From: Candidatus Poseidoniales archaeon
GTDB taxonomy: Archaea > Thermoplasmatota > Poseidoniia > Poseidoniales > Poseidoniaceae
Direction: 5' to 3'
Assembly: GCA_003602415.1 (NCBI GenBank)
Contig: QQSK01000003.1
Coordinates: 93,704 to 157,703, forward strand
Length of the DNA: 64,000 nt
The position numbers and the translations under genes are program-made. The notes beneath the pieces are model-generated. The model made no database searches and was not told where the DNA came from. It saw only the letters and a program-made list of their open reading frames with translations. Position 1 is the first letter of the stretch, and every line of letters starts with the position of its first letter. Below are positions 23,567-31,985 of the stretch, one piece after another.

Positions 23567-24922
23567 ATGAGCAATGAAGTTGCCAGTGATATCATCGAGC
23601 GTTTAATTGAAGGCGGTTTGGAAGAAAAATTTGCCAATATTATCATTGCATTGTGTGGTCAACCACCTCTCAAGGCTAGTGAAATTGGCAAACTAGTTTC
23701 AATTTCTAGAATGGACGCATATAACAGCCTGAAGAAAATGCTAGAAATGGGGCTGGTAAAAGCTACTCTTGACAAACCTATGAGGTTTACAGGAATGCAA
23801 GTTGCTGATGTTTTCAAATTGATGATAAAAAGGGAAGAGGCTAATGTTAGAAGATTACAACAACATCTTGAAGAATTAAATAATGATTTTTCTGCGATTC
23901 ATTCAAACCTCGATAGCAAGTCCACTGAAGCATTATTCACTGTAATCAAAGATCGACACAGTATCTATGCTACCATTGAAAATGTAGTTCAAGATGCTGA
24001 ACATGAAGTGTGGCTAATGTTATCAAAGTGGGGTATATTGCACCTCATGCGTTCTGGAATTGTAGAATCCATCAATCAATCTTTGGACAGAGGGGTTGAT
24101 GTTAGATTAGTTGCAGATATCGACTCTAAAACAATCAAATTCTATGATGGTCTTGATTCACGTATAGAAATTCGCCACCGTGAAAAGATGGCGCAGATGG
24201 GAGTATATGTTGATGGAGAATTAGGTATACAGATTGTTCATTCGGAATCTAATCCAACAGGCCGTGGAAGAGATGACACCGCACTATTAATCGAATCAAA
24301 GGATTACATGAAGGCACAAATAGAATTATTGAAAATTCAATGGAATGATGGAATTGCATTCGGTTCAGCAAAGGCTAGAATTGTCGATGGAATGATTACC
24401 GAACCTCTGAGATTAACTATTGGCGAGGGTTCGTTTTACAACAGATTGCGCGGTTTGATTAGTGAAGAATCTGGTTTTGGATTTACCAATGCAATTCTAC
24501 GAAGGCCCGATGAGCCGGTTACACTAGGCATTTCAGCTGCTTCATTGGGACAACTTGGTGTAGATATGAGCCAAATTATTAGAATAATTGGACAGAGAAT
24601 TGGCAGAGAATTAGCCCTTGAGTTAAGAGAAGAAATCGATGACGAAAAATTCTGGAAAGAATTAGGTAAACATTGGGAAAAGTTGGGGATGGGCGAATTG
24701 ATTATCGATTCTGTACCACCAAGAAATGTAACTGTTAAGGAATCGAAAAGTTGTGATAAAGACCCACAATTAGGAACCATATTGTGTCACATGGACGAAG
24801 GAGTCCTTGAAGGGATTTTAATGGAAAGACACGGATTCACTGCTACTGCTTCTGAGAGGCTTTGTACCTCCAAAGGTCAAGACCATTGTCTGTTCGAAAT
24901 CTCGATTCAGCATACAGAATAA
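23567..24922 (+). CDS. TrmB-family regulator with C-terminal V4R domain
   Basis: 451 residues from the ATG at 23567. An N-terminal winged helix (PPLKASEIGKLVSISRMDAYNSLKKMLEMGLV) of TrmB type is followed by a coiled coil, then a PLD-like TrmB middle domain (DAEHEVWLMLSKWGILHLM...VDVRLVADID). The last 130 residues are a V4R (4-vinyl reductase) ligand domain ending in a Cys-rich part (CDKDPQLGTILCHMDEGVLEGI...RLCTSKGQDHCLFEI). V4R domains bind small hydrophobic ligands or metals. It is coupled with the TPR gene, so the two likely act together. No target promoter can be assigned. Confidence 0.83.
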   Translation: MSNEVASDIIERLIEGGLEEKFANIIIALCGQPPLKASEIGKLVSISRMDAYNSLKKMLEMGLVKATLDKPMRFTGMQVADVFKLMIKREEANVRRLQQHLEELNNDFSAIHSNLDSKSTEALFTVIKDRHSIYATIENVVQDAEHEVWLMLSKWGILHLMRSGIVESINQSLDRGVDVRLVADIDSKTIKFYDGLDSRIEIRHREKMAQMGVYVDGELGIQIVHSESNPTGRGRDDTALLIESKDYMKAQIELLKIQWNDGIAFGSAKARIVDGMITEPLRLTIGEGSFYNRLRGLISEESGFGFTNAILRRPDEPVTLGISAASLGQLGVDMSQIIRIIGQRIGRELALELREEIDDEKFWKELGKHWEKLGMGELIIDSVPPRNVTVKESKSCDKDPQLGTILCHMDEGVLEGILMERHGFTATASERLCTSKGQDHCLFEISIQHTE

Positions 24923-24960
24923 GCACACAGATTGAAATGTAACCACCATTTCGGGAATAC

Positions 24961-25341
24961 ATGGACTGCAATACATGCGACACTGCACCGGCTATTGTAA
25001 TCAACAAGCCTGAGGTTGTTGAGGTATCATTAACAATTACCTCAAAAGCAAAGGAGATGCTTGAAAATGCATTCGGAGATGATCGTTCTCACGGCTTGCT
25101 CGTTGGAGTTCTATCCGGAGGTTGTTCTGGATACATGTATGATTTGCAAATCGTTGAATCTACAGACCAAGACTGCCAGGAAATAGACATTGATGGTTTC
25201 AAAGTGTTAGTTCCAAATGCTTCTTCACACCTACTTGATGGAATCGAAATCGATTATGTCGATAGAATGATGGGCGGCGGTTTCAAGATTAACAATCCCA
25301 ATGCATCCAGTTCTTGCGGATGCGGCGAATCATTCTCCTGA
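24961..25341 (+). CDS. A-type Fe-S cluster carrier (IscA/ErpA/HesB family)
   Basis: 126 residues. The three conserved cysteines are C55 (SGGCSGYMYDL), C119 and C121 (SSCGCGESF), which hold a cluster or iron for delivery to apoproteins. An unusual N-terminal extension carries CNTC (residues 3-6). Length is slightly above the 105-115 norm because of this extension. It is 11 bp upstream of a YgfZ homologue, a functional partner in Fe-S assembly in bacteria and mitochondria. Confidence 0.92.
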   Translation: MDCNTCDTAPAIVINKPEVVEVSLTITSKAKEMLENAFGDDRSHGLLVGVLSGGCSGYMYDLQIVESTDQDCQEIDIDGFKVLVPNASSHLLDGIEIDYVDRMMGGGFKINNPNASSSCGCGESFS

Positions 25342-25352
25342 GTGTTGATTAG

Positions 25353-26003
25353 ATGGGTGTCGTAAAACTCGACGCTTATGTGTTAATTATACGTGGCAAA
25401 GACAGATTCTCATTTGTCGATGGCTTATCGACAAATAAAATCGAGGGGACATGTACAACTGTTTTCACAACCACCAATGCAAAAATCATCGACATGGTCG
25501 ACGTTATCGACATGGGTGAATTTATGGCACTTGTTGGACATAATCCATTCAAACAGGCCTTGCTCACCCATATTTCTTCAAGAGTTCTTGGACAAGACAT
25601 AGTAATTGGTGATGCAAGCGAAAATAACTCTGTTTATCTTTCAACTGAAAACCTAGATGTTTCTAATCGAGTAACCAAGTGTACTACATTCAGAGGACAA
25701 CTATTGGTGGCACCATTGGATGAAATTATTGAGGAAAATATGACTCAGGAAGAATTCAATGAATATCGAGTCGAAAATATGATCCCGCATCAAGAATACG
25801 AAATCACTGCTAAAGACCACCCTTTAGCATGCGGTTTAGGCCATCTAGTTCACGAAGCTAAAGGGTGTTATATCGGTCAAGAAATTATGGCTAGAATGAG
25901 AAGTCGAGGTAAACAGGGTAAGCAATTAGTGAGGCTGCCAAATCCCGTAGAAAATCCTACCACTATTGGAAAAACTCATTCATTGAAAATTATCCGAATG
26001 TAA
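25353..26003 (+). CDS. YgfZ/Iba57-like folate-binding Fe-S assembly protein
   Basis: 216 residues of the GcvT-like fold. The diagnostic KGCYIGQE motif is at residues 170-177 with its conserved Cys. DRFSFVDGLSTNKI and ENMIPHQEYEIT are typical of the family. YgfZ/Iba57 uses tetrahydrofolate and helps IscA proteins mature 4Fe-4S enzymes. Shorter than E. coli YgfZ (326), it lacks most of the C-terminal barrel, as do several archaeal versions. Confidence 0.88.
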   Translation: MGVVKLDAYVLIIRGKDRFSFVDGLSTNKIEGTCTTVFTTTNAKIIDMVDVIDMGEFMALVGHNPFKQALLTHISSRVLGQDIVIGDASENNSVYLSTENLDVSNRVTKCTTFRGQLLVAPLDEIIEENMTQEEFNEYRVENMIPHQEYEITAKDHPLACGLGHLVHEAKGCYIGQEIMARMRSRGKQGKQLVRLPNPVENPTTIGKTHSLKIIRM

Positions 26004-26035
26004 ATGTAGATTAGTGGGAAACTCTTGAGACTATT

Positions 26036-26704
26036 ATGTACAAACTTGTGTACTTCGGAGTTCCTGGTCGGGGCGAAGCTAGTAGAGTTGCGATGGCGTT
26101 TTCGGGCCTTGAATGGGAAGATGTTGAAGTCGATGGAAATACATTCGACAAGATGCGAACTAATGGTGAACTGCCATGGAATATGCTTCCAGTTTTACAG
26201 ACTCCAAATGGTACGATTGCAGAATCTTCGGCCATTCTGAGATTTGCGGGAAAACATTCCGGGCTAGTTACCAGTGATACATTTCAAGAGGCAAAAGTCG
26301 ATGAGTTCATAGATGGAATGGGTCCACTTGCAAGAGCATTAGACACTACATTCGGTATTTCCGATTATGATGAAAGAATTGCATTGCGTAAGGCCTTATT
26401 CGAAGATGGTGGAGCAGGGAAAAGTAGTCTGGAAATCTATGAAAAGAAATTGGGGGAATCAAAATCCGGTTGGGCTGCAGATACAGAAGATATGAGTATA
26501 GCAGACCTCAAATTGTTCACAGAATTATTTGCATTATTTTCTGGTAATTATGATGGAATTGAGGCATCTGTAATCAAGAATTATCCAAACCTGCTGAATT
26601 ATCATAGCAAGGTTTCCAATGATAAGAGAATTAGAGATCATTACAGTGATGTTACCACAGAAGACATACGCTGGACATTTTTGCCAGGCGCATTTAATCA
26701 ATGA
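26036..26704 (+). CDS. Glutathione S-transferase family protein
   Basis: 222 residues. The N-terminal thioredoxin-like domain begins YKLVYFGVPGRGEASRVAMAF, with the catalytic-Tyr position and RGEA motif of sigma/alpha/mu-type GSTs. The LPVLQTPNGTIAESSAILRF segment holds the cis-Pro and glutathione gamma-Glu site. A helical C-terminal domain follows (SIADLKLFTELFALFSG). Most archaea do not make glutathione, so the thiol used is unknown. The 3' end overlaps the converging DUF2892 gene by 7 bp. Confidence 0.88.
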   Translation: MYKLVYFGVPGRGEASRVAMAFSGLEWEDVEVDGNTFDKMRTNGELPWNMLPVLQTPNGTIAESSAILRFAGKHSGLVTSDTFQEAKVDEFIDGMGPLARALDTTFGISDYDERIALRKALFEDGGAGKSSLEIYEKKLGESKSGWAADTEDMSIADLKLFTELFALFSGNYDGIEASVIKNYPNLLNYHSKVSNDKRIRDHYSDVTTEDIRWTFLPGAFNQ

Positions 26705-26943
26705 TTTTCAAGATCAACAGGACAAGTATTGATGCCCAATGCACGATAGATGTAACAATTTCCAGATATCACATTGAATATCAATACACCAGCAATTCCT
26801 AGACCAATCGTAATCAGAGAATTATTGATTTCTGATGGAGATAAAAAGTAGATACCAATCAATGCAAGTGCTATTGATAAGCGGATGATTCTATCTTTAT
26901 TACTCTGATTTGTTATGATTAGTTTGAATCCCTCACCGGTCAT
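26698..26943 (-). CDS. DUF2892 small membrane protein
   Basis: 81 residues from the ATG at 26943. NKDRIIRLSIALALIGIYF and ITIGLGIAGVLIFNVISGNCYIYRALGINTC match DUF2892 (YgaP membrane-part type): two helices ending in the CxxYxxLGI motif. Often associated with sulfur-transfer rhodaneses, but no rhodanese is fused or adjacent here. It starts ten bases after the mdh stop, so probably co-transcribed with mdh. Confidence 0.8.
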   Translation of the reverse strand: MTGEGFKLIITNQSNKDRIIRLSIALALIGIYFLSPSEINNSLITIGLGIAGVLIFNVISGNCYIYRALGINTCPVDLENH

Positions 26944-26952
26944 CTCAATCAC

Positions 26953-27891
26953 TCAGTAACCCAATAATTCTTTCAATTGGCCTTTGTAGAAATTGGCAGA
27001 ACCTTGGAGAGATTCAAGTTCTGAATCTGTCAAATCTAGTTCGAAAATTTTCTCTACTCCATTTGCACCTAGAATACATGGAACTCCGATGTATACATCA
27101 TCTAATCCATATTGACCAGTAAGGTGACAGGAAGCGGGAAGCAATCTTCTACGGTCGTTTAATACCGCCTCAGCCATTATTGCAGCAGCGGAACCAGGAG
27201 CATAGAATGCTGAACCTCTTTCCAAGAGTTTTACAATTTCTCCTCCACCACTAGCTGTACGAGCACTGATTGCTTCTATTCTATCTTCTGAAATTAGTTG
27301 AGTAATAGGTATTCCACCAACTGTTGTGTACCTTGGTAATGGAACCATTGTATCACCATGACCTCCAAGAACCATTGGCGATACGTCCTCTTCGGCACAA
27401 TTTAATTCAAGTGCAATAAAGTGAGCCATTCTTGCACTATCCAATACTCCTGCTTGACCGATAACTCGATTGGTTGGAAAACCAGTAACTTTCTGCATAT
27501 GGTAGGTCATCAAATCCAGTGGATTGGTGACCATGATGATGGTAGAATTTGGAGCGTGACCCTTGATTCCTTCCCCTACCTGAGAAACTATTTCTGCATT
27601 TTTACCAATTAGATCTTCTCTGGTCATACCTGGTTTTCTAGGGAATCCGGAAGTTACGACAATCACATCAGAACCTGCAATATCTGCATAATCTGCAGTA
27701 CCGGTAATTGTACCGTTATAATTGAGAACATTGCTGTTCTGACTCATATCCAATGCTTTGCCCTTTGCGAAGCCTTCAAAGATATCTAGTAAAACAATGT
27801 CTGCAATCTTCATTTGTGCCAAAACAAATGCACAAGTTGCTCCCACATTTCCTGCCCCAATTACTGCAATTTTTCTACGTCCGGTTGCCAT
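26953..27891 (-). CDS. mdh: Malate dehydrogenase (LDH-like type)
   Basis: 312 residues from the ATG at 27891 (MATGRRKIAVIGAGNVGAT), with the NAD site GxGxxG at 11-16. TSGFPRKPGMTREDL, with Arg at the malate-specific substrate loop (RKPGMTR), VTNPLDLMTYHM, and the catalytic His in LGGHGDTMVPL are visible. It oxidises malate to oxaloacetate in the TCA cycle. The longer frame to 27960 is not supported by family alignment. It is divergent from the transhydrogenase operon. Confidence 0.93.
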   Translation of the reverse strand: MATGRRKIAVIGAGNVGATCAFVLAQMKIADIVLLDIFEGFAKGKALDMSQNSNVLNYNGTITGTADYADIAGSDVIVVTSGFPRKPGMTREDLIGKNAEIVSQVGEGIKGHAPNSTIIMVTNPLDLMTYHMQKVTGFPTNRVIGQAGVLDSARMAHFIALELNCAEEDVSPMVLGGHGDTMVPLPRYTTVGGIPITQLISEDRIEAISARTASGGGEIVKLLERGSAFYAPGSAAAIMAEAVLNDRRRLLPASCHLTGQYGLDDVYIGVPCILGANGVEKIFELDLTDSELESLQGSANFYKGQLKELLGY

Positions 27892-28051
27892 ATTGACCAC
27901 TCCGATATTCAACTCTAAACGAACCACGTCCATAAGGTTAGGCGGTGTTGCTACGAACACCGAATTTTGAATTCTCGACCGAGTCGTTCAAGAACCGGTT
28001 ATAGGTGGGCAGAAACATCGAGGCCCATGAGGGCATTCTCGGGGTGTAATC

Positions 28052-29215
28052 ATGAAAATAGGAGTCCCAATGGAACCTGAAGGAGAAACACGCGTTGCAA
28101 TAGTGCCAGGTAGCATGAAAAAATTGATGAAAGCCGGATTTGAAGTAATTGTCGAAAATGGGGCTGGAAATAATGCAAATTATTCGGATTCCGAATATAC
28201 TGAGGCAGGTGCAACTATGGCAGACAGAACATCGGTTATGTCGTGTGAAATTATCATTTCAATTCGACTTCCAGATGTGAAGGAATTATCTGAGGGTCAG
28301 ATTATTGCTTGTGTAGCAGATCCATTTCGCCATCCAGAAAAAGTCAATCAATGCATAGAGGGAGGAATTACATTGATGAGCATGGATATGATTCCTCGGC
28401 GTTTGTCTCGTGCCCAATCAATGGATGTAAATTCAAGTCAAGATAACCTTGCAGGCTACAAGGCAGTGTTGTTGGGTGCATCTCATGTCCCTCGTGGAAT
28501 TCCAATGATGACAACATCTGCTGGTACTGTTAGACCTGCTAAAGTTGTCATAATGGGGTCTGGAGTTGCTGGTTTACAAGCAATTGCGACAGCAAAGAGA
28601 ATTGGAGCTGTTGTTTATGCTTCAGATGTTAGGAAGTCTGCCGCTGAACAAATCGAGTCAGTTGGTGGAAGGTTCATCGAAGTAGATGGAATGGATGATT
28701 TCGAAGATGAAGCAGGATATGCAAAGCCCCTAACTCCTGAATTTATTCAGAAAGTTAACGACACAGTTTGTGAAGTGGCTAGTGATGCCGACATTATCGT
28801 TACCACCGCTAGAATTTTCGGAAGACCTGCACCAATAACCGTACCTGAATCTGCGGTTAAAAATTTCAAATCAGGAGCAGTCGTAGTTGACATGAATGCT
28901 GATGTTGGTGGTAATTGTGAACTGACCAAAGCAGGTGAAATTCACACTACTGAAAATGGAGTTATCATCGTGGGCACTTCAAACCTGCCAGGTACTTTAG
29001 CAAACACAGCATCAATGTTGTACTCAAATAATCTTACAACATTTATCACAAGTTTAGTTGACAAAGAAGATGGATTCCAAATCTCAGAAGATGATGATGT
29101 TCTAGTTGGCGCACCGGAAGGAAATGACTTCCATGTCCCAGGAATGGGAGGAGTGCTGATTTGTAAGGATGGAGAAATGCATCCTAAGCAGACTCGACTA
29201 GGAGGTGTTCTCTGA
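28052..29215 (+). CDS. pntAA: NAD(P) transhydrogenase subunit alpha part 1 (dI, NAD-binding)
   Basis: 387 residues. An alanine-dehydrogenase-like fold: KIGVPMEPEGETRVAIVPGS at the N-terminus, the NAD Rossmann motif GSGVAGLQAIATAKRIGA, and RPAPITVPESAV and VDMNADVGGNCELT. The proton-motive-force-driven enzyme passes hydride from NADH to NADP. Split into three genes (AA, AB, B) as in Rhodospirillum. The stop overlaps the next start (ATGA type). Confidence 0.95.
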   Translation: MKIGVPMEPEGETRVAIVPGSMKKLMKAGFEVIVENGAGNNANYSDSEYTEAGATMADRTSVMSCEIIISIRLPDVKELSEGQIIACVADPFRHPEKVNQCIEGGITLMSMDMIPRRLSRAQSMDVNSSQDNLAGYKAVLLGASHVPRGIPMMTTSAGTVRPAKVVIMGSGVAGLQAIATAKRIGAVVYASDVRKSAAEQIESVGGRFIEVDGMDDFEDEAGYAKPLTPEFIQKVNDTVCEVASDADIIVTTARIFGRPAPITVPESAVKNFKSGAVVVDMNADVGGNCELTKAGEIHTTENGVIIVGTSNLPGTLANTASMLYSNNLTTFITSLVDKEDGFQISEDDDVLVGAPEGNDFHVPGMGGVLICKDGEMHPKQTRLGGVL

Positions 29216-29523
29216 TGACTCCTGAAATGTTAATTGGTTCAATTACTCTGTTTGTACTATCGATTTTCCTTGGTGTAGAATTGATCACCAAAGTTCCAGC
29301 AATGCTTCACACTCCACTGATGAGTGGTGCAAATGCAATTTCAGGAATCAGCGTAGTTGGCGCCCTATTGGGAGCAAACGTTGCATTCGAAGGAGGAGAT
29401 ACATTGGTATCAGGAATTCTAGCATTTGTTGCATTGGTTTTAGCAATGATCAACGTAGTCGGTGGCTTCGCAGTCACAAATCGAATGTTGAATATGATTG
29501 CTGGTAAGAAGAGAGGTGCTTGA
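29215..29523 (+). CDS. pntAB: NAD(P) transhydrogenase subunit alpha part 2 (membrane)
   Basis: 102 residues with three to four transmembrane helices. SIFLGVELITKVPAMLHTPLMSGANAISGISVVGAL is the strongly conserved PntAB core. It forms part of the dII proton channel with PntB. Overlaps pntAA by one base and is followed 1 bp later by pntB. Confidence 0.95.
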   Translation: MTPEMLIGSITLFVLSIFLGVELITKVPAMLHTPLMSGANAISGISVVGALLGANVAFEGGDTLVSGILAFVALVLAMINVVGGFAVTNRMLNMIAGKKRGA

Positions 29524-29524
29524 A

Positions 29525-30946
29525 ATGTTTGAAGATTGGGTAGCTTTCGGATATTTACTATCTGCTGTTCTCTTTGTTTTCGGATTAAAGAAACTAGGTC
29601 ATCCTCGAACTGCTCCTCGTGGTAACCAATATGGTATGATGGGAATGGCAGTAGCCGTAATCACCACGATTATCGACATGCATTTCCTTCCAGATGGAAT
29701 TGTTGGATGGACCATTATCGGTTCAGGAATTCTAATCGGGTCGATTATTGGTTACATCATGGCTGTCAAAGTAGAAATGACTGGGATGCCTGAAATGGTA
29801 GCTCTGTTCAATGGATTTGGCGGTGCTGCATCAGCACTTGTAGCACTTTCCGAAACATGGAAGTGGATAGAAAACACAGCACCTGAACCAGGACTTGCAA
29901 CAACGGTTACAGTCGTAGCCGCTGGATTATCTGCTCTGGTAGGGTGGATGACACTTACCGGTTCACTTCTTGCTATGTACAAACTCAAAGGCGGTATCGA
30001 GGTATTCGGCAAATGGATTAGGACACCTACATGGGGCCCAGCATGGCTAAACCCTGTCAAAGGATTGCTATTTGTATCGGTTCTAGCATTGATTTACCTT
30101 TCAATTGAAGACCCTACAAACACAGATTATCTTTGGGGAATAATCGCAATATCATGTGTTTTGGGAATAATTCTGGTTCTACCAATTGGTGGAGCAGACA
30201 TGCCGGTTGTAGTAAGTCTGCTAAATTCACTATCAGGAATTGCTGCAGCGTTCACAGGTTTCATCATAAACAACAGTGTTCTAATTGTTGCTGGAAGCCT
30301 TGTTGGGGCATCCGGTCTTATTCTGACAGTTATCATGTGTAAGGCAATGAACCGACAATTGATCGATGTATTGTTCAAATCATTTGGCGGTAGTGAGAAG
30401 CAAGAACTTACCCGTACCAAGGTAGGTAGCGATGCTGATGAAGTAGCGATGATGGCAGATGGAGCTCAGAAGATTATCATCGTCCCTGGATACGGAATGG
30501 CGGTAAGTCAGTGTCAACATCAAGTTAAGGAATTTGCTGACCTAATGGCTGATAAATTCGATACTGAAATCAAGTATGCAATTCACCCTGTTGCTGGTCG
30601 AATGCCAGGACACATGAACGTACTATTAGCAGAAGCAAATGTACCATATGAACAGCTTATTGAAATGGATGAAATTAACCCGGAGTTCTCTGATTGTGAT
30701 ATGGCGATTGTCATTGGAGCAAACGATACATGCAATCCTGCAGCAAGAACCGGTGAAGGGCCACTTGCTGGAATGCCAATTATCGATGCAGATCAAGCTA
30801 GAACTGTCGTGATTATCAAGAGAAGTCTATCGGTTGGATATGCTGGTGTTGACAATGATTTGTTCTATGAAGATAAGACAATGATGTTGTTCGGCGATGG
30901 TAAAGCAATGATGACTGATTTGAATAACGCAATCAAGGATTTGTGA
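29525..30946 (+). CDS. pntB: NAD(P) transhydrogenase subunit beta (dII/dIII)
   Basis: 473 residues from the ATG at 29525. An N-terminal membrane region of about eight helices (MVALFNGFGGAASALVALSE is the PntB signature) precedes the dIII NADP-binding domain from about residue 290: IIIVPGYGMAVSQCQHQV, HPVAGRMPGHMNVLLAEA and VIGANDTCNPAA. The full three-gene set should supply NADPH from NADH at the expense of proton motive force. The stop is followed by an 18-bp perfect palindrome. Confidence 0.95.
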   Translation: MFEDWVAFGYLLSAVLFVFGLKKLGHPRTAPRGNQYGMMGMAVAVITTIIDMHFLPDGIVGWTIIGSGILIGSIIGYIMAVKVEMTGMPEMVALFNGFGGAASALVALSETWKWIENTAPEPGLATTVTVVAAGLSALVGWMTLTGSLLAMYKLKGGIEVFGKWIRTPTWGPAWLNPVKGLLFVSVLALIYLSIEDPTNTDYLWGIIAISCVLGIILVLPIGGADMPVVVSLLNSLSGIAAAFTGFIINNSVLIVAGSLVGASGLILTVIMCKAMNRQLIDVLFKSFGGSEKQELTRTKVGSDADEVAMMADGAQKIIIVPGYGMAVSQCQHQVKEFADLMADKFDTEIKYAIHPVAGRMPGHMNVLLAEANVPYEQLIEMDEINPEFSDCDMAIVIGANDTCNPAARTGEGPLAGMPIIDADQARTVVIIKRSLSVGYAGVDNDLFYEDKTMMLFGDGKAMMTDLNNAIKDL

Positions 30947-30963
30947 TTTTAGCATACCCAATA

Positions 30964-30981
30964 CCGCCCCTATAGGGGCGG
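30964..30981. promoter_or_regulatory. 18-bp perfect palindrome with CTATAG core (pntB-downstream gap)
   Basis: CCGCCCCTATAGGGGCGG is a perfect palindrome, 17 bases after the pntB stop and 46 bases before the next ATG. The core contains TATA centred near 30972, which would place an archaeal start site near 30998. The strong GC arms could equally form a 3' hairpin for pntB. No poly-T follows. The same design recurs at 41509-41526. Confidence 0.5.
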
Positions 30982-31027
30982 CATAAAGTGACAATGTTCA
31001 ATAGGGAACCACAGGTGGCCTTAGTTA

Positions 31028-31981
31028 ATGTCCCGTAGGCTAACCTTCCTGCTGGTTTCGACACTTGTCATACTTCTGGCTGCTCCAGCCTTTGGTAATT
31101 CACAAGGACCACCATGGACCCGCATAGATAGCGACAGAATTCTTGTGGAGGAAGGATGTACTTGCCACGGTGCTGGCGGTTCACCATCGTCAGAGATTAT
31201 CTTGTCGATTAGTGGAGTTCCACGAGTCTATGAAACAGGTGAGACATATCCTATGACCATCAGCCTTGCACACCAGTCGTACAATTCAGGTGGGTACATG
31301 ATTTGGGATTACGCTGATGGAAATTTCACACCAGGTGATGGATCAAAATATGTTGCTGAATCCAATGGTGCATTGTCTCACGATAGTGTAGGCAATGACT
31401 GGGTAATCGATTGGACTGCTCCTGCAGAAGATGCTGGAGACATTCACTTTTCATTAGCAGGAAATGTTGTTGATGGAAGTGGCGCTCCTGATGCCGGCGA
31501 CCATTGGACGATTCTGACATTCACTGTCAATGCCCCTGATACTGCAACTGCTGATGCAGATGTTAGTTTGAGAACAATTAGTGTTGGAGATTATGAATCA
31601 CTATTTGGTCAGAAATCTGCTGAAGAGATTGAGGCTGAAAAGCAGGCTGAAATCGCAAATGATTACTTTGTTCAAGGGAATCTATACTTCTGGACCACAC
31701 TATCAATTTTGATTGTAGCAGCTGTAATTCAAGGAGAGTTCTACGAGCGAAGATTTGGCGGAGGCCCTCCACACTTGGATATGAGGCTAGCATTACCTCA
31801 AGGAATTCGACGCGGTGCTGTCACGCTAGGTCTTGCAATTGGATTTGGATGGGCAATCGACACAGCCTTACCTTGGGGATACACGCTGGTGATTGGTATG
31901 TGTATGCTGTGGGGTATATTCGGAGTTTACCGAACTGTTGTTCAAGCACGTGCCGAAGAATTGCCAATGGATATGGTTTGA
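31028..31981 (+). CDS. Secreted/membrane protein with CxCH motif and Reeler-like (choice-of-anchor V-like) domain
   Basis: 317 residues. A signal peptide (LTFLLVSTLVILLAAPAFG) is followed by the EEGCTCHGAGG motif at about residues 39-49: CxCH instead of the canonical heme CxxCH. A beta-sandwich follows (VPRVYETGETYPMTISL...GGYMIWD...VIDWTAPAEDAGDIHFSLAGN) that resembles the Reeler/choice-of-anchor V domain, where a Cys-His motif also precedes the fold. Three C-terminal helices lie from about residue 220. It may be a membrane-anchored redox protein. Followed 4 bp later by the TatC fusion. Confidence 0.72.
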   Translation: MSRRLTFLLVSTLVILLAAPAFGNSQGPPWTRIDSDRILVEEGCTCHGAGGSPSSEIILSISGVPRVYETGETYPMTISLAHQSYNSGGYMIWDYADGNFTPGDGSKYVAESNGALSHDSVGNDWVIDWTAPAEDAGDIHFSLAGNVVDGSGAPDAGDHWTILTFTVNAPDTATADADVSLRTISVGDYESLFGQKSAEEIEAEKQAEIANDYFVQGNLYFWTTLSILIVAAVIQGEFYERRFGGGPPHLDMRLALPQGIRRGAVTLGLAIGFGWAIDTALPWGYTLVIGMCMLWGIFGVYRTVVQARAEELPMDMV

Positions 31982-31985
31982 TAAC

